The notes beneath the pieces are model-generated. The model did not search any database. It had not been told where the DNA came from and saw only the letters and a program-made list of their open reading frames with translations. A stretch of 10,043 bases of DNA from Smittium culicis (lineage: Eukaryota; Kickxellomycota; Harpellomycetes; Harpellales; Legeriomycetaceae). Both the position numbers and the translations under genes were made by a program. Below are positions 1-6,756 of this stretch, one piece after another. The stretch is from NCBI GenBank assembly GCA_001970855.1, contig LSSN01000975.1:1-10043 (forward strand). The letters are read 5' to 3'. Numbering within the stretch: position 1 is the first letter of the stretch; the number at the start of each line of letters is the position of its first letter.

Positions 1-1
1 A

Positions 2-718
2 TTTACCAGAATTTATGCCCACATCTTCAGTTTCCGACCTCTCTGCGTAAGGTGAAAACCTCTCTTTCTTATTACTTTTACCTCTGGTCGCTGCATAGGA
101 ATTAACAAGGTTATCAAACTCTGCAGCCTTGACAATCTGGTTAGTTGAGTAGCAAAAATCGCAACCTGTATCCTTCTCAATGTATACGTGTCGATTGTGA
201 GCGGATTGAATGGGTCTTACTAGAGTCTTTATTCCGCCATTATTAAAATTTAATGGGTACACCTCTCCTCTAGAATTAGTGATCATGCCTTTCTCGCCAA
301 TTTTTACTAAACCGGATTTAAGATCTTTGGATAGATCGGCGCAGTCCCTTTTTGCGTGGTCACCATCACAATATGCGCATTTGCTTCTTGCCCACTGTCT
401 TTGTGATCCGGTTTGTGGAATAATATTGCTCCTTCTCTCATTGACTTCCTCAATTCTCTTAATCGCCAAGCTCATAGCCTCCATCTGTTCGACAAGAGAT
501 TTATAATTCCTAGACTCGGTGTTATTTTTATCGGTAGCTGAGGAACTAGGATTTTCAGTTTCGGTGTTGGGAAAATACAATTTTTCAGCTGTTTCGCTGT
601 TAATGGATGGGGGCAGGTCTGAGGAATCCGATCTTTCCACCTCTTTACGTAATTTGTTCATGCGTTTCAAGTAGACCACTTTTTTCCCGACAACATCCGA
701 TGGAAAACTAAATTCGTT
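2..718 (-). CDS. gag: Retrotransposon Gag, C-terminal nucleocapsid part with CCHC knuckle
   Basis: This is an open frame of 239 codons without a stop, running off the left edge and in the -1 frame relative to the capsid part. In order it shows NEFSFPSDVVGKKVVYLKR (end of capsid), an acidic and Ser/Asn/Thr-rich linker, a helical stretch around VEQMEAMSLAIKRIEEVNE, the zinc knuckle CAYCDGDHAKRDC, then LKSGLVKIGEKGMITN and YPLNFNNGGIKTLV. The last two resemble the conserved block after the knuckle in fungal gypsy Gag proteins, as I recall them. A Lys/Arg-rich region follows near the edge. Together with the capsid part the product would be about 417 residues up to the edge. A protease motif (DTG/DSG in the proper context) is not reached; one DTG occurs in YIEKDTGCDFCYS near 160-200, but its context is unlike an aspartic protease site. 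Confidence 0.75.
341..379 (-). other. CCHC zinc knuckle (CX2CX3HX4C) of Gag
   Basis: The 13 codons read CAYCDGDHAKRDC. The spacing is C-X2-C-X3-H-X4-C, one residue shorter between the second Cys and the His than the usual retroviral CX2CX4HX4C. Zinc knuckles of Gag bind the element RNA during packaging. The four ligands are intact, and flanking residues are basic, as expected. Confidence 0.85.
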
Positions 719-1254
719 CAATATCCCTTGATCAGTGATATAATTGAGCCGATTCTATCGAGAATGGTTGCAGGTACAGATTTAATAAATATTTTAGATT
801 TGGTATTAGGGAGAGCAGAACCATCCGAAAGCAGCTTGGAACATACATAGTCGAAGGAATACATAAACTCTTCAAAGGAATCTACAGTAAATTTAGAATT
901 AATCAATTTGAACAAGTCATCTAAAGACTCCTCGACCGAGTCCTGTTTAAATCTAGTGATAAGCATGCTTTTGAATTCTAGCCAGTCCCTGTTTGAATAT
1001 GCTTGGGTCTTAATAAGACTGTTTGTTATATCCTTGACACAATAATACGGAAATAGTAAAGTCTTTTGTTGTGGGGAGTTCTTAAGTGAAATCATTTCGT
1101 AAAATTCGATAAACTCTACAATGCCAGAACCATTAAAAAAAGGAGCGTTTGAAGAACCGGGAGCCAGAAAAGGGACCCCTCCACTGATCGGAGGTGAAGG
1201 GTCACCTATAGTTGATAATGTATGTTTCCCGAAGTCATAATAACGGATATTAGG
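718..1254 (-). CDS. gag: Retrotransposon Gag, N-terminal capsid-like part
   Basis: This is an open frame of 178 codons ending in TGA at 718-720. The first in-frame ATG is at 1095, but the 53 codons before it (1254-1096) already read like Gag: a Pro/Gly-rich stretch around PFLAPGSSNAPFFNG, then GIVEFIEFYEMISLKN, which resembles the 'F-G-x-x-x-x-E-F-l-x-x-y-e' start of gypsy capsid domains. The true start is therefore upstream of 1095 and is either non-ATG, lost by mutation, or at the out-of-frame ATG that begins MTSGN near 1240. Further on, the frame has LLFPYYC, DWLEFKSMLITRFKQDS and FEEFMYSFDYVCSKLL, the helix-rich pattern of retrotransposon capsid. The stop at 718 interrupts the protein; the continuation is found in the -1 frame immediately after it. 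Gag identity is by pattern recognition, not by search. Confidence 0.75.
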   Translation of the reverse strand, partial: PNIRYYDFGKHTLSTIGDPSPPISGGVPFLAPGSSNAPFFNGSGIVEFIEFYEMISLKNSPQQKTLLFPYYCVKDITNSLIKTQAYSNRDWLEFKSMLITRFKQDSVEESLDDLFKLINSKFTVDSFEEFMYSFDYVCSKLLSDGSALPNTKSKIFIKSVPATILDRIGSIISLIKGY

Positions 1255-1600
1255 TCAAATGTGAGTAACTTTGAAAGAAAGTAAAATTTAGCAAGATTAT
1301 ATTAGTGCAGTAAAACGAATGGTAGGCGGTGCCTCGATATGGATAAAATTTCTGAACAGGAAGGATCGAAATTAGACGCAAACGGTTCAAAATAATAAGT
1401 TGGACTAGCAAAGTACTGACGGCAAGGTTGTAGAACGCAGTGGCGGAGTACAGTGAAGCACGGAAGAATAGCAGCAAAAATAAGCCTCAGACTTGTTGTC
1501 CTGGCTGGATCACTAGTTATGTCGTGGGTTTAGTTGTTCCACGTACCTAGCTAAATAACTAGGATTAATTCATGAGTAATATGGATTTATTTTTGTTTAG
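1255..1600 (-). other. Probable leader / LTR-side region upstream of Gag
   Basis: This stretch lies upstream of Gag in element orientation. It keeps the higher G+C of the element up to about 1560 and then turns AT-rich. A 75-codon minus-strand ORF at 1250-1477 and a plus-strand 18-codon ORF starting at 1339 are not convincing proteins. I found no clear tRNA-complementary primer-binding site (a TGG start in element orientation next to a CA LTR end), so the LTR boundary is undefined. The sequence GCAAAGTACTGAC at about 1409-1421 partly repeats the core of the long palindrome at 2137-2152. Confidence 0.35.
1513..1562. other. Nested stem-loop
   Basis: The outer arms CTAGTTAT (1513-1520) and ATAACTAG (1555-1562) are exact inverted repeats. 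Inside them CGTGG (1523-1527) pairs with CCACG (1539-1543) around an 11-base loop. A second, competing short stem is CCTAG/CTAGG at about 1546-1563. It lies at the edge where composition changes from element-like to AT-rich, so it could mark an LTR end or leader RNA structure. Confidence 0.5.
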
Positions 1601-1716
1601 GTTGGTTTTATTTTTTCTGTTGTTTTTTTTCCAAAAAATGTCTCCTTCCTTCTTTTTATAGAGTTTTGTTTAAAGAATAAAAAAATTATAAAGTAAATTC
1701 CTAATACGCAGTCTAA

Positions 1717-1847
1717 ATGTTTCATAAAAAAACCCCCTTTATGGGAAAAAACGAAACATAGCTGCCATATTCGTTTATCTGATAACGTAATGTTATCTAT
1801 TCTGAACCAACGACGGTTCAGAGACCTTATCGCAGTTTTACACTGCG
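1717..1847. other. Cluster of four consecutive stem-loops
   Basis: Four separate inverted repeats follow each other. ATGTTTC (1717-1723) pairs with GAAACAT (1753-1759). GATAAC (1781-1786) pairs with GTTATC (1792-1797) over a 5-base loop. CTGAACC (1802-1808) pairs with GGTTCAG (1815-1821) over a 6-base loop. CGCAGT (1831-1836) pairs with ACTGCG (1842-1847) over a 5-base loop. The last three sit within 67 bases. An ATG-started ORF on the minus strand covers the same DNA (1597-1851), but its lysine/phenylalanine-rich product looks like chance in AT-rich sequence. The order of compact hairpins suggests a folded RNA or a terminal region of an element; strand is unknown. Confidence 0.5.
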
Positions 1848-1997
1848 ACATATATGATATAAAAACACAATGTATTTGACAATAATGCTTTTTTTACCTA
1901 TTTTTAAAATTAAAACTAGAGGTTCACAATAATTTTTTAGTGAAATTCAATAATAAATGAATACTAAAGGGTAAAGAATAGCTTGATAGAAAAATAA

Positions 1998-2123
1998 AAT
2001 TTACAGAGCAAGTTAGTTAAAGTATTGGAAAATAATAATAGAAAAGAATTTATTGTCGGATGGAAAAATGATATGGACTATTCAGATTTAATCCTAAGAG
2101 TGAAATACCTTGCCGTGTTTTAG
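1998..2123 (+). pseudogene. Short coding-looking plus-strand remnant ending in TAG
   Basis: After a TAA at 1995-1997 the plus strand is open for 41 codons to TAG at 2121-2123 and reads KVLENNNRKEFIVGWKN followed by YSDLILRVKYLAVF. The balanced mix of charged and hydrophobic residues is unlike random AT-rich translation. There is no in-frame ATG near the start; the only Met is in the middle. It could be the C-terminal end of a lost protein whose transcript continues into the structured block that begins two bases later. I do not recognise the family, and chance is possible at this length. Confidence 0.3.
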
Positions 2124-2124
2124 G

Positions 2125-2599
2125 AGTTTAAGTAGTGTACTTTGCAAAGTACAGTAAACTAATATTTCATGCAGCGTTCCACTATCCTTAGTCGGGGATA
2201 GTGAAGGCAACGCCCAGAGATTCGGAGGACAGCGATTCCAGAGGTGTAACATCTAGAAACACGAGGAACCGATTCGTTTAGCACAGTCTGAGACATAATC
2301 TGTGCACAAGTCCAGCGTTCGACAGCATTACGGAACTCAGCCGATTAGCAGCTTATTGTAGGAGAGCCAGGTCGATCATTCCCACGTTTTGGTAGGTGCC
2401 TATTTTTTATTATTCCTGTAGATGCAGGCTCTAACTAGGAGCTCAATGACCTCAACGAATTCAATTTTGTTGGAATGAGCTCAATTCAATGACTGCTTGT
2501 AACTTAAGTCATTCAGCCTACTTGAAGCAATGCCTGGGTGGATCTTTCGGTTGGTAGATTGATCCCATTTCCCTTTAGGAACGCAGCCGGTAGACCGGC
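2125..2599. other. Highly structured non-coding block (candidate structured RNA / UTR / LTR)
   Basis: About 475 bases, less AT-rich than either flank, hold at least nine inverted repeats in series. AGTTTA 2125-2130 / TAAACT 2155-2160 encloses the perfect 16-base palindrome at 2137-2152. GCGTT 2174-2178 / AACGC 2209-2213 encloses CACTATCC 2180-2187 / GGATAGTG 2196-2203. GCACAG 2281-2286 pairs with CTGTGC 2300-2305. CCTG 2415-2418 pairs with CAGG 2425-2428, and GCTC/GAGC lies at about 2428-2442. GAGCTCA 2439-2445 / TGAGCTC 2476-2482 encloses CAAC 2453-2456 / GTTG 2469-2472. AATGACT 2488-2494 pairs with AGTCATT 2507-2513. GGATC 2540-2544 pairs with GATCC 2561-2565. GCCGG 2586-2590 pairs with CCGGC 2595-2599 over the loop TAGA. 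I could not match it to rRNA, SRP RNA, RNase P RNA or spliceosomal RNAs. A minus-strand frame is open for about 50 codons across part of it, which I take as incidental. Confidence 0.55.
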
Positions 2600-2910
2600 A
2601 GAGGAATTTATTAGTATTAGAATATTAGTTTTTTTATGCCTTGCACCAACTTTACTATTTTTTTAGTTTACTTTACCGCATATTTTCTGTTGTTGTTATC
2701 GTACCAATAAAAATCTGTGATTAAAAAAAAAATGAAGATTCAAATTTATTTGCTTTTGTATTGAACTATATCTGTTAAAATAAACTATTGTAAGCTGTAT
2801 GTATTTTATCCAAACTGAACATAGCTTAGAGCCTCCGAAAATTAGTTGAAATTTCTTTTAAATCCATCAAATCCTTTTCCAGATACAGAATCAACTTGTG
2901 AAAGATATAA

Positions 2911-2990
2911 ATTGGGTATTGCAAATATATTTACCTTGAACCAATACCCAGTGTGTACGGAGTCGCTAGAGCGGCGGAGGGGAATTGGGT
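2911..2990. other. Small GC-richer hairpin block
   Basis: TGGGTATTG (2913-2921) pairs exactly with CAATACCCA (2942-2950) across a 20-base loop. It is followed by a GC-rich run with CGGAGTCGCTAGAGCGGCGG at about 2958-2977 and by a second copy of AATTGGGT at 2983-2990. That copy repeats the 5' arm and could pair alternatively with the same 3' arm. A long T-run follows. It resembles a small folded RNA, but I could not fit a tRNA cloverleaf or a Pol III B-box. Confidence 0.35.
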
Positions 2991-3118
2991 GAAAATTTTT
3001 TAAAAAGTTTTTTATACTTTTTTTATACTTTTGTAATTAGTTTTTGATATTTTTTATTATTGCATAAATATACTTCTGGTAAAAATGATAATAAAATAAA
3101 TTACAAATAAACTTGAAG

Positions 3119-3162
3119 CAATAAATTAATTGACTTTTTCTTTTTACAAAAGTCATTTATTG
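3119..3162. other. Two-tier stem-loop
   Basis: CAATAAA (3119-3125) pairs with TTTATTG (3156-3162) and, inside it, TGACTTTT (3131-3138) pairs with AAAAGTCA (3148-3155) over a 9-base T-rich loop. The only asymmetry is a 5-base bulge on the left arm. Similar inverted arms AAAGTTGAT (3295-3303) and ATCAACTTT (3372-3380) lie just downstream and enclose the near-palindrome at 3314-3329. Confidence 0.4.
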
Positions 3163-3556
3163 TTATGCCAAAGTCGCTGAATAAATTTTTCAAAATTGAA
3201 TTCAAAAAATGGCTTTGTTAGCATTCGTCAAAATCACGATCGTCCAATTAAAATATTTTCAAAACATTAAAGCCCAAATAATCACTAAGTTCAAAAAGTT
3301 GATTTTTTCCCCTCACAAATGTATTTGTGCGCTATTAGTTTACTCAAAATTTTGTATTTTTTCAATAAACCATCAACTTTAAACAGCGTGTATTATTTTT
3401 TTATTTATTCTAAACTATTAAAATAGTATATGATTAATAGCAAAAACTAATAAGTCTTTTTTTAGGTATATTTAGATTAAATAGTAATTAATTTACCAAT
3501 ACTAGTTGAAAATAAAAATATTAAAAATAGTCGTCACTAAGCATTTAGAAAATTCG

Positions 3557-3676
3557 ATGATTCATGATCACTATATTACTCGCTTCAATTCACCGAATTC
3601 TAAACATAATAGTAAATGCAATAGACATGAAAAAAGAGATAGAAATGATTCTAGAGAAAAAAAAACTTATTTTTAA
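3557..3676 (+). CDS. Tiny basic ORF, unknown
   Basis: ATG at 3557 opens a 39-codon ORF to TAA at 3674-3676; the frame is open from 3506. The product is rich in Asn, Lys, Arg, His and Asp, with SKHNSKCNRHEKRDRNDS near the middle. That is unusual for translation of AT-rich non-coding DNA, which mostly gives Ile/Phe/Leu/Lys/Tyr. It could be the basic tail of a lost nucleic-acid-binding protein. It lacks the ligands of a zinc knuckle (one Cys only). No promoter or partner gene is evident, and chance is a real alternative. Confidence 0.15.
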   Translation: MIHDHYITRFNSPNSKHNSKCNRHEKRDRNDSREKKTYF

Positions 3677-4237
3677 CTTTTATCGAAATTATATTAATTT
3701 ATAAATAAATAAAATACATTAAAAAGTATATTAAGTCTGGAATTAATGCTAGAAAACTTGCTAGAGGTGTAAAATCATACACATCCAAATTTCTGAATAT
3801 ACTCTTTCTGAGATTGTAAAAACTTAGTAGAGTAAATTTGGAAGATCATGATTACCGCTGCCTTTATTTTTGATTAATGTATTTATTTTAGCATGAAATT
3901 TTATATACTAAACATCTGGAAATCTACGTACTTAAAATTTATGTACTTTGTGGGTGTAATTATTTTGTAGAAAATAAATAAAATTTAAAATGTATGTATT
4001 TTTGAGAATTAATTTCAAGTTCATTATAGATTAGGATTTTTTTTCAGTTTTTAAATTAAATAATTAACCAAGTCCAATTTTAAATTTTTAGCTTTTTTAA
4101 GGTACGAGCATTATGATGATTCTTATTTACTTTTTATTCTTACTTTTCCCTTCTACTCATATTATATACTTTTTTTATTTAATTTAAAGTAAAATCTTTT
4201 GAAAGAAATAATAGATTAAAATTATTTATACTCATAC
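3677..4237. other. AT-rich non-coding stretch
   Basis: I see nothing supportable here. It is low-complexity A/T sequence between the tiny ORF at 3557-3676 and the C-terminal end of the decayed long gene. Confidence 0.5.
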
Positions 4238-4531
4238 TTATTGGGGGTGGGGTTCAATATTGCTGGAATTAATCTTTGCACTAAAGAGCTTGATTGATTC
4301 TATAATTATATTTCAGAGAGGGGACATATTAAGCTACTCCAAGGTTAATATCGGCTCTCCCAAACTATTTGATACGGTTCTAGTGGGTCGTTAATATGTA
4401 TCAAATATGGCATAGTTCAACCAATATGCACGGGATACTATTTAATCTTATGATACTCCTGTGCTAGCTGATAGGATGGTACTCATCGCTCTATCTATTG
4501 GTATAGAAGTGTTATGGTCTCGCATAATTAA
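4238..4531 (-). pseudogene. Decayed gene, C-terminal segment
   Basis: One frame of 98 codons from 4531 to TAA 4238-4240 has five internal stops. It reads IPIDRAMSTILSASTGVS, IVSRAYWLNYAIFDTY, RPTRTVSNSLGEPILTLE, LNMSPL and NIIIESIKLFSAKINSSNIE, then PHPQ. Since the frame holds over 290 bases and the sequence turns AT-rich right after the last stop, TAA 4238-4240 is the likely original terminator. The opposite strand also shows an open mirror frame, which I consider a shadow. Confidence 0.5.
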
Positions 4532-4623
4532 CTATTGATTTTAATGGATGTTTCTAGCTATATTTTCAACTGAAATAATATATAAAAATCTTTGGCGTAT
4601 ATAAATAACATATTTACTATATT

Positions 4624-4920
4624 TTATATATATCCAATATAAATTTTTTTATTTTTGACGTTCAGAAAAGTGCACAAATTTAGTTCTACGATTTTTTTTG
4701 TATACCTTATACGCAGGTACTGTATATAGCATGGAGTATTAGTTTGAGCTATTTGAAAACGATTTTCTACATTCTGATCTTCTCTCGTTTCCTTAAGAGC
4801 CACTATTGCTATATGTAGCATTTCACTTTTTAATCGGGGAATTGAATCATCGATCCAATGAATTCCACTAGGTCTTAGGAACTGTTTTACTGCTAAAACT
4901 CTGCTAAATTTTGATGCCAC
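4624..4920 (-). pseudogene. Decayed gene segment, 98-codon ORF
   Basis: ATG at 4918-4920 to TGA/TAA-type stop at 4624-4626. The first two thirds look coding (FLRPSGIHWIDDSIPRLKSE, MLHIAIVALKETREDQNVEN, FQIAQTNTPC). The last third (basic and Ile/Tyr-rich) fades into background. It is a fragment of the long decayed sequence rather than a gene of its own, because protein-like reading continues in other frames on both sides. Confidence 0.45.
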
Positions 4921-5150
4921 TTCTTTTCATTAAGTTCTATTGATGATCCCCATTATCTAAAAAGTTCTATTACTAGATTAATATCCAGATTTAGTCTGAA
5001 AATAGACTTTAGCAAATTTTCATCGAATTTCTAAATAAATTTGTGAACATCGCTTATATAAATATTTCTGATGAGTTCTCGGATAGATTTAGTAATGCTG
5101 ATTTTTAGGCCTTTATTGCGCCTACCTTCAGTATAGCCACCATAATTATT
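4893..5150 (-). pseudogene. Decayed gene segment, 86 codons with internal stops
   Basis: One frame from 5150 to TAG 4893-4895 has two internal stops. It reads KGLKISITKSIRELIRNIYI, then KFDENLLKSIFRLNLDINLV, and finally WGSSIELNEKKWHQNLAEF. It has regular amphipathic helices. It overlaps the start of the 4624-4920 ORF, which carries the reading on. Confidence 0.5.
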
Positions 5151-5212
5151 TCAGTCAGATAATTTATAATTTTAGCTGCAGATATTGTAGTAACTATCTC
5201 TTTATCTGATAC
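5105..5212 (-). pseudogene. Decayed gene segment
   Basis: Thirty-five codons end at TAA 5105-5107, reading DKEIVTTISAAKIINYLTEI and IMVAILKVGAIKA. It overlaps the next frame (4893-5150) over about 45 bases, where the frame change must lie. In that overlap the other frame reads NYGGYTEGRRNKG, so which one is original is unclear. Confidence 0.4.
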
Positions 5213-5345
5213 CTAGTCCTAAAAATTCTTCTTTAATTTCTGTACCTTGATCGGCGTCTGACACGCCGTTTGTTAAAAAGGATACGTTTAATTATATAAT
5301 TTCTGTGGTCTCGATTTTCGAAGAAACACCACTGATCCTCCTTGA
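5202..5345 (-). pseudogene. Decayed gene segment
   Basis: The frame to TAA 5202-5204 contains VSSKIETTEII, an internal TAA, then LNVSFLTNGVSDADQGTEIK and EEFLGLGIR. It follows the 5348-5650 segment after a frame change of a few bases. Confidence 0.45.
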
Positions 5346-5347
5346 TA

Positions 5348-5650
5348 TCAAAATACAATGCTTGCATTCCAAGAACGGAAATTTACAAATTTTGGGATCT
5401 TGAATTATTTTGTTTCTGCAGTAATAGTAGGTATGTTTTCGATAGAGGTACTATGTATGGAAACAACATTTCAGACATTCACATAGGGTTCACTATAATG
5501 ATAGTAAATCTTTCTCAGCAAAATTTCGCTATTACTTGGATTATGAGAATCCATGGTGGGCAAACATGCAGATTCTCCTATTTCAACCAAATTAATACCA
5601 TCCCATCCATAAGATCGATTCTTTTTTTGAGAGTCTAATTTAATATTAGC
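5348..5650 (-). pseudogene. Decayed gene segment, 101 codons with internal stops
   Basis: One frame from 5650 (after TGA 5651-5653) to TGA 5348-5350 has two internal stops. It reads SYGWDGINLVEIGESACLPT, MDSHNPSNSEILLRKIYYHY, NVVSIHSTSIENIPTITAET and FKIPKFVNFRSWNASIVF. The mix of Gly/Ser/Thr/Asn with hydrophobics suggests a beta-rich part. The 98-codon plus-strand ORF at 5342-5638 is its antisense shadow. Confidence 0.5.
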
Positions 5651-5983
5651 TCACTTAATTATTCGTTCATGTGGAATATTTTTTCACTATGTATGATTAG
5701 CAAATCGAGTTCAAAGTTTTAAACTTCTCTTGATACAGTTATTATTATTTTTGAACGTCAAATACGCTTAGTGCGTCAGCTGAATTCTGAATTGTTGGTA
5801 CATATATTACCTGTGGTCTGAATTTTGAGTTCAATAAGTGGTTAATAATGCCTCCAGAAATTTTCAATAGCATTGGGGATACTGTTCTCGAAATTTCTTA
5901 ATATTATAGGATTTCTGTATTTTAATGAATAAAGTTAAGTTACTATCCAATCACACTATTTAGCTTGAGTGTATAAGATGCCA

Positions 5984-6100
5984 TCAGTACTTTTTCTGAA
6001 TTTTTTTGAAGCTACAATTTTCCTTGATCGCTAATTCCTTAGTAAGAGCGGAACCATATGTCAATTCATCATATAGAGTCGCTAGAATCTGTAAATATCT
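5984..6100 (-). pseudogene. Decayed gene segment
   Basis: Thirty-eight codons end at TGA 5984-5986: RYLQILATLYDELTYGSALT then KELAIKENCSFKKIQKKY. It is helix-like, then basic. From here down to about 5650 the coding trace is poor and I could only follow scraps (for example KFREQYP near 5890). Confidence 0.45.
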
Positions 6101-6150
6101 CTAATTATGGTGTTTCGGACAAGAATTGCAGCCCGTTACATGATTTCAGC

Positions 6151-6561
6151 TCACTCTTTCAGAAAGTGAGATTCTATATCGCAGGCTTTTCTAGGATCAC
6201 TGTAAATTTTCATGGTTTTATCGATACAAGATAACGGTTCTTTATTTCTAATGGTCTTCAGAGCATGTATCTTACCGCTATGAGTCCTACAGAAATCGAT
6301 TTAGTCTTCATAATAAAGCTCAAAAAACATTTCAACGTCGTTTTCCTGTAATCAAATAGCTTTCTGGAATTTCTTCTGGGATCCACGATATTGGTATATC
6401 GAGTAATATGACACATTTTCCGAATATTCATAATAATTCCCAAATCATTTTTTTGATTGAATCAGAGTAGTTACAGACTTCTTTATGTTTATCTTGATTC
6501 CAAAATCAAATATCTTGGGGGGAACCAAGCGTGTGATGATCTCACGTATTTCTTTTCTCTC
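6151..6561 (-). pseudogene. Decayed gene segment, 137 codons with internal stops
   Basis: A single frame from 6561 to TGA 6151-6153 carries three internal stops (TGA 6445-6447, TGA 6352-6354, TAA 6301-6303). It reads ERKEIREIITRLVPPKIFDF, INIKKSVTTLIQSKK, then ENVSYYSIYQYRGSQKKF, ENDVEMFFELYYED and HALKTIRNKEPLSCIDKTMK. The frame itself is kept over 411 bases, so here decay is by point mutation rather than indels. The plus-strand 77-codon ORF at 6457-6690 and the minus-strand ORF at 6258-6443 overlap it in other frames and are shadows. Confidence 0.5.
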
Positions 6562-6756
6562 TCATATACTGAGAAAAACTTCCAGGTAAACGTTGAATTG
6601 AATCACTTTCAGACTGAATCAGTAAATAACTGGTTGTGGAATTTTGGAGAACGACAGCGCGCTGAAGGATTTATCAAACAGGAAAACTAAAAGTTGAAAA
6701 CTTTTATTGTTTCAATAAAATTAGAGATATTATCTGTAGTTCTCATAAAAAATAGT

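Larger units (their letters stand above)
1..1254 (-). mobile_element. 5' part of a Ty3/gypsy-type LTR retrotransposon (Gag region), cut by the window edge
   Basis: The minus strand reads from about 1254 down to position 1 as a Gag polyprotein: a capsid-like helical region, a hydrophilic linker, a CCHC zinc knuckle and a basic tail. In Ty3/gypsy elements Gag packages the element RNA in cytoplasmic virus-like particles and is followed by protease, reverse transcriptase, RNase H and integrase, which would lie to the left of this window. Base composition here is clearly richer in G and C than in the flanks to the right, which fits a younger insertion in AT-rich DNA. The 3' LTR is absent from the window, so LTR borders and target-site duplication cannot be defined. 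The element type is fairly secure; the lineage (fungal-like) is inferred from the Gag layout only. Confidence 0.75.
2600..3556. other. AT-rich non-coding stretch with a few hairpins
   Basis: I see no gene here. The stretch contains the GC-richer hairpin block at 2911-2990, the stem-loop at 3119-3162, the near-palindrome CACAAAT/ATTTGTG at 3314-3329, and a short direct repetition of T-runs joined by ATAC at about 3008-3034. Homopolymeric A and T runs are common. Confidence 0.5.

Noticed and set aside
160..200. DTG as a retroviral protease active site
   Set aside because: It sits within KDTGCDFCY, without the hydrophobic strand before it and the S/A-x-x-x-h pattern after it, and is still inside the Gag tail.
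210..506. 98-codon plus-strand ORF
   Set aside because: It is antisense to the intact Gag nucleocapsid frame, including the zinc knuckle, and its Leu/Ser-rich product looks like a shadow.
1250..1477. 75-codon minus-strand ORF upstream of Gag
   Set aside because: Its product is hydrophobic and without motifs, and it ends just before Gag in another frame. It is probably leader or LTR sequence open by chance.
1490..1520. GGCTGGATCAC, which recalls the 3' end of small-subunit rRNA
   Set aside because: None of the universally conserved upstream rRNA segments is present; coincidence of a short motif.
1597..1851. 84-codon minus-strand ORF
   Set aside because: It covers three perfect hairpins and poly-A/T runs; composition is that of AT-rich non-coding DNA.
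2125..2599. Possible rRNA, SRP RNA, RNase P RNA or snRNA
   Set aside because: I looked for their conserved boxes on both strands and saw none; kept only as an unassigned structured block.
2911..2990. Possible tRNA
   Set aside because: The long stem cannot be arranged as a 7-bp acceptor with D, anticodon and T arms, and there is no GTTCRANNC B-box.
5342..5638. 98-codon plus-strand ORF
   Set aside because: The opposite strand reads a better protein over the same 300 bases and fits the chain of minus-strand segments.
6258..6443. 61-codon minus-strand ORF
   Set aside because: It is on the coding strand but in a frame different from the 137-codon decayed segment that overlaps it; the latter reads more like protein.
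6457..6690. 77-codon plus-strand ORF
   Set aside because: It is antisense to a minus-strand frame kept over 411 bases; judged a shadow, though its composition is not bad.
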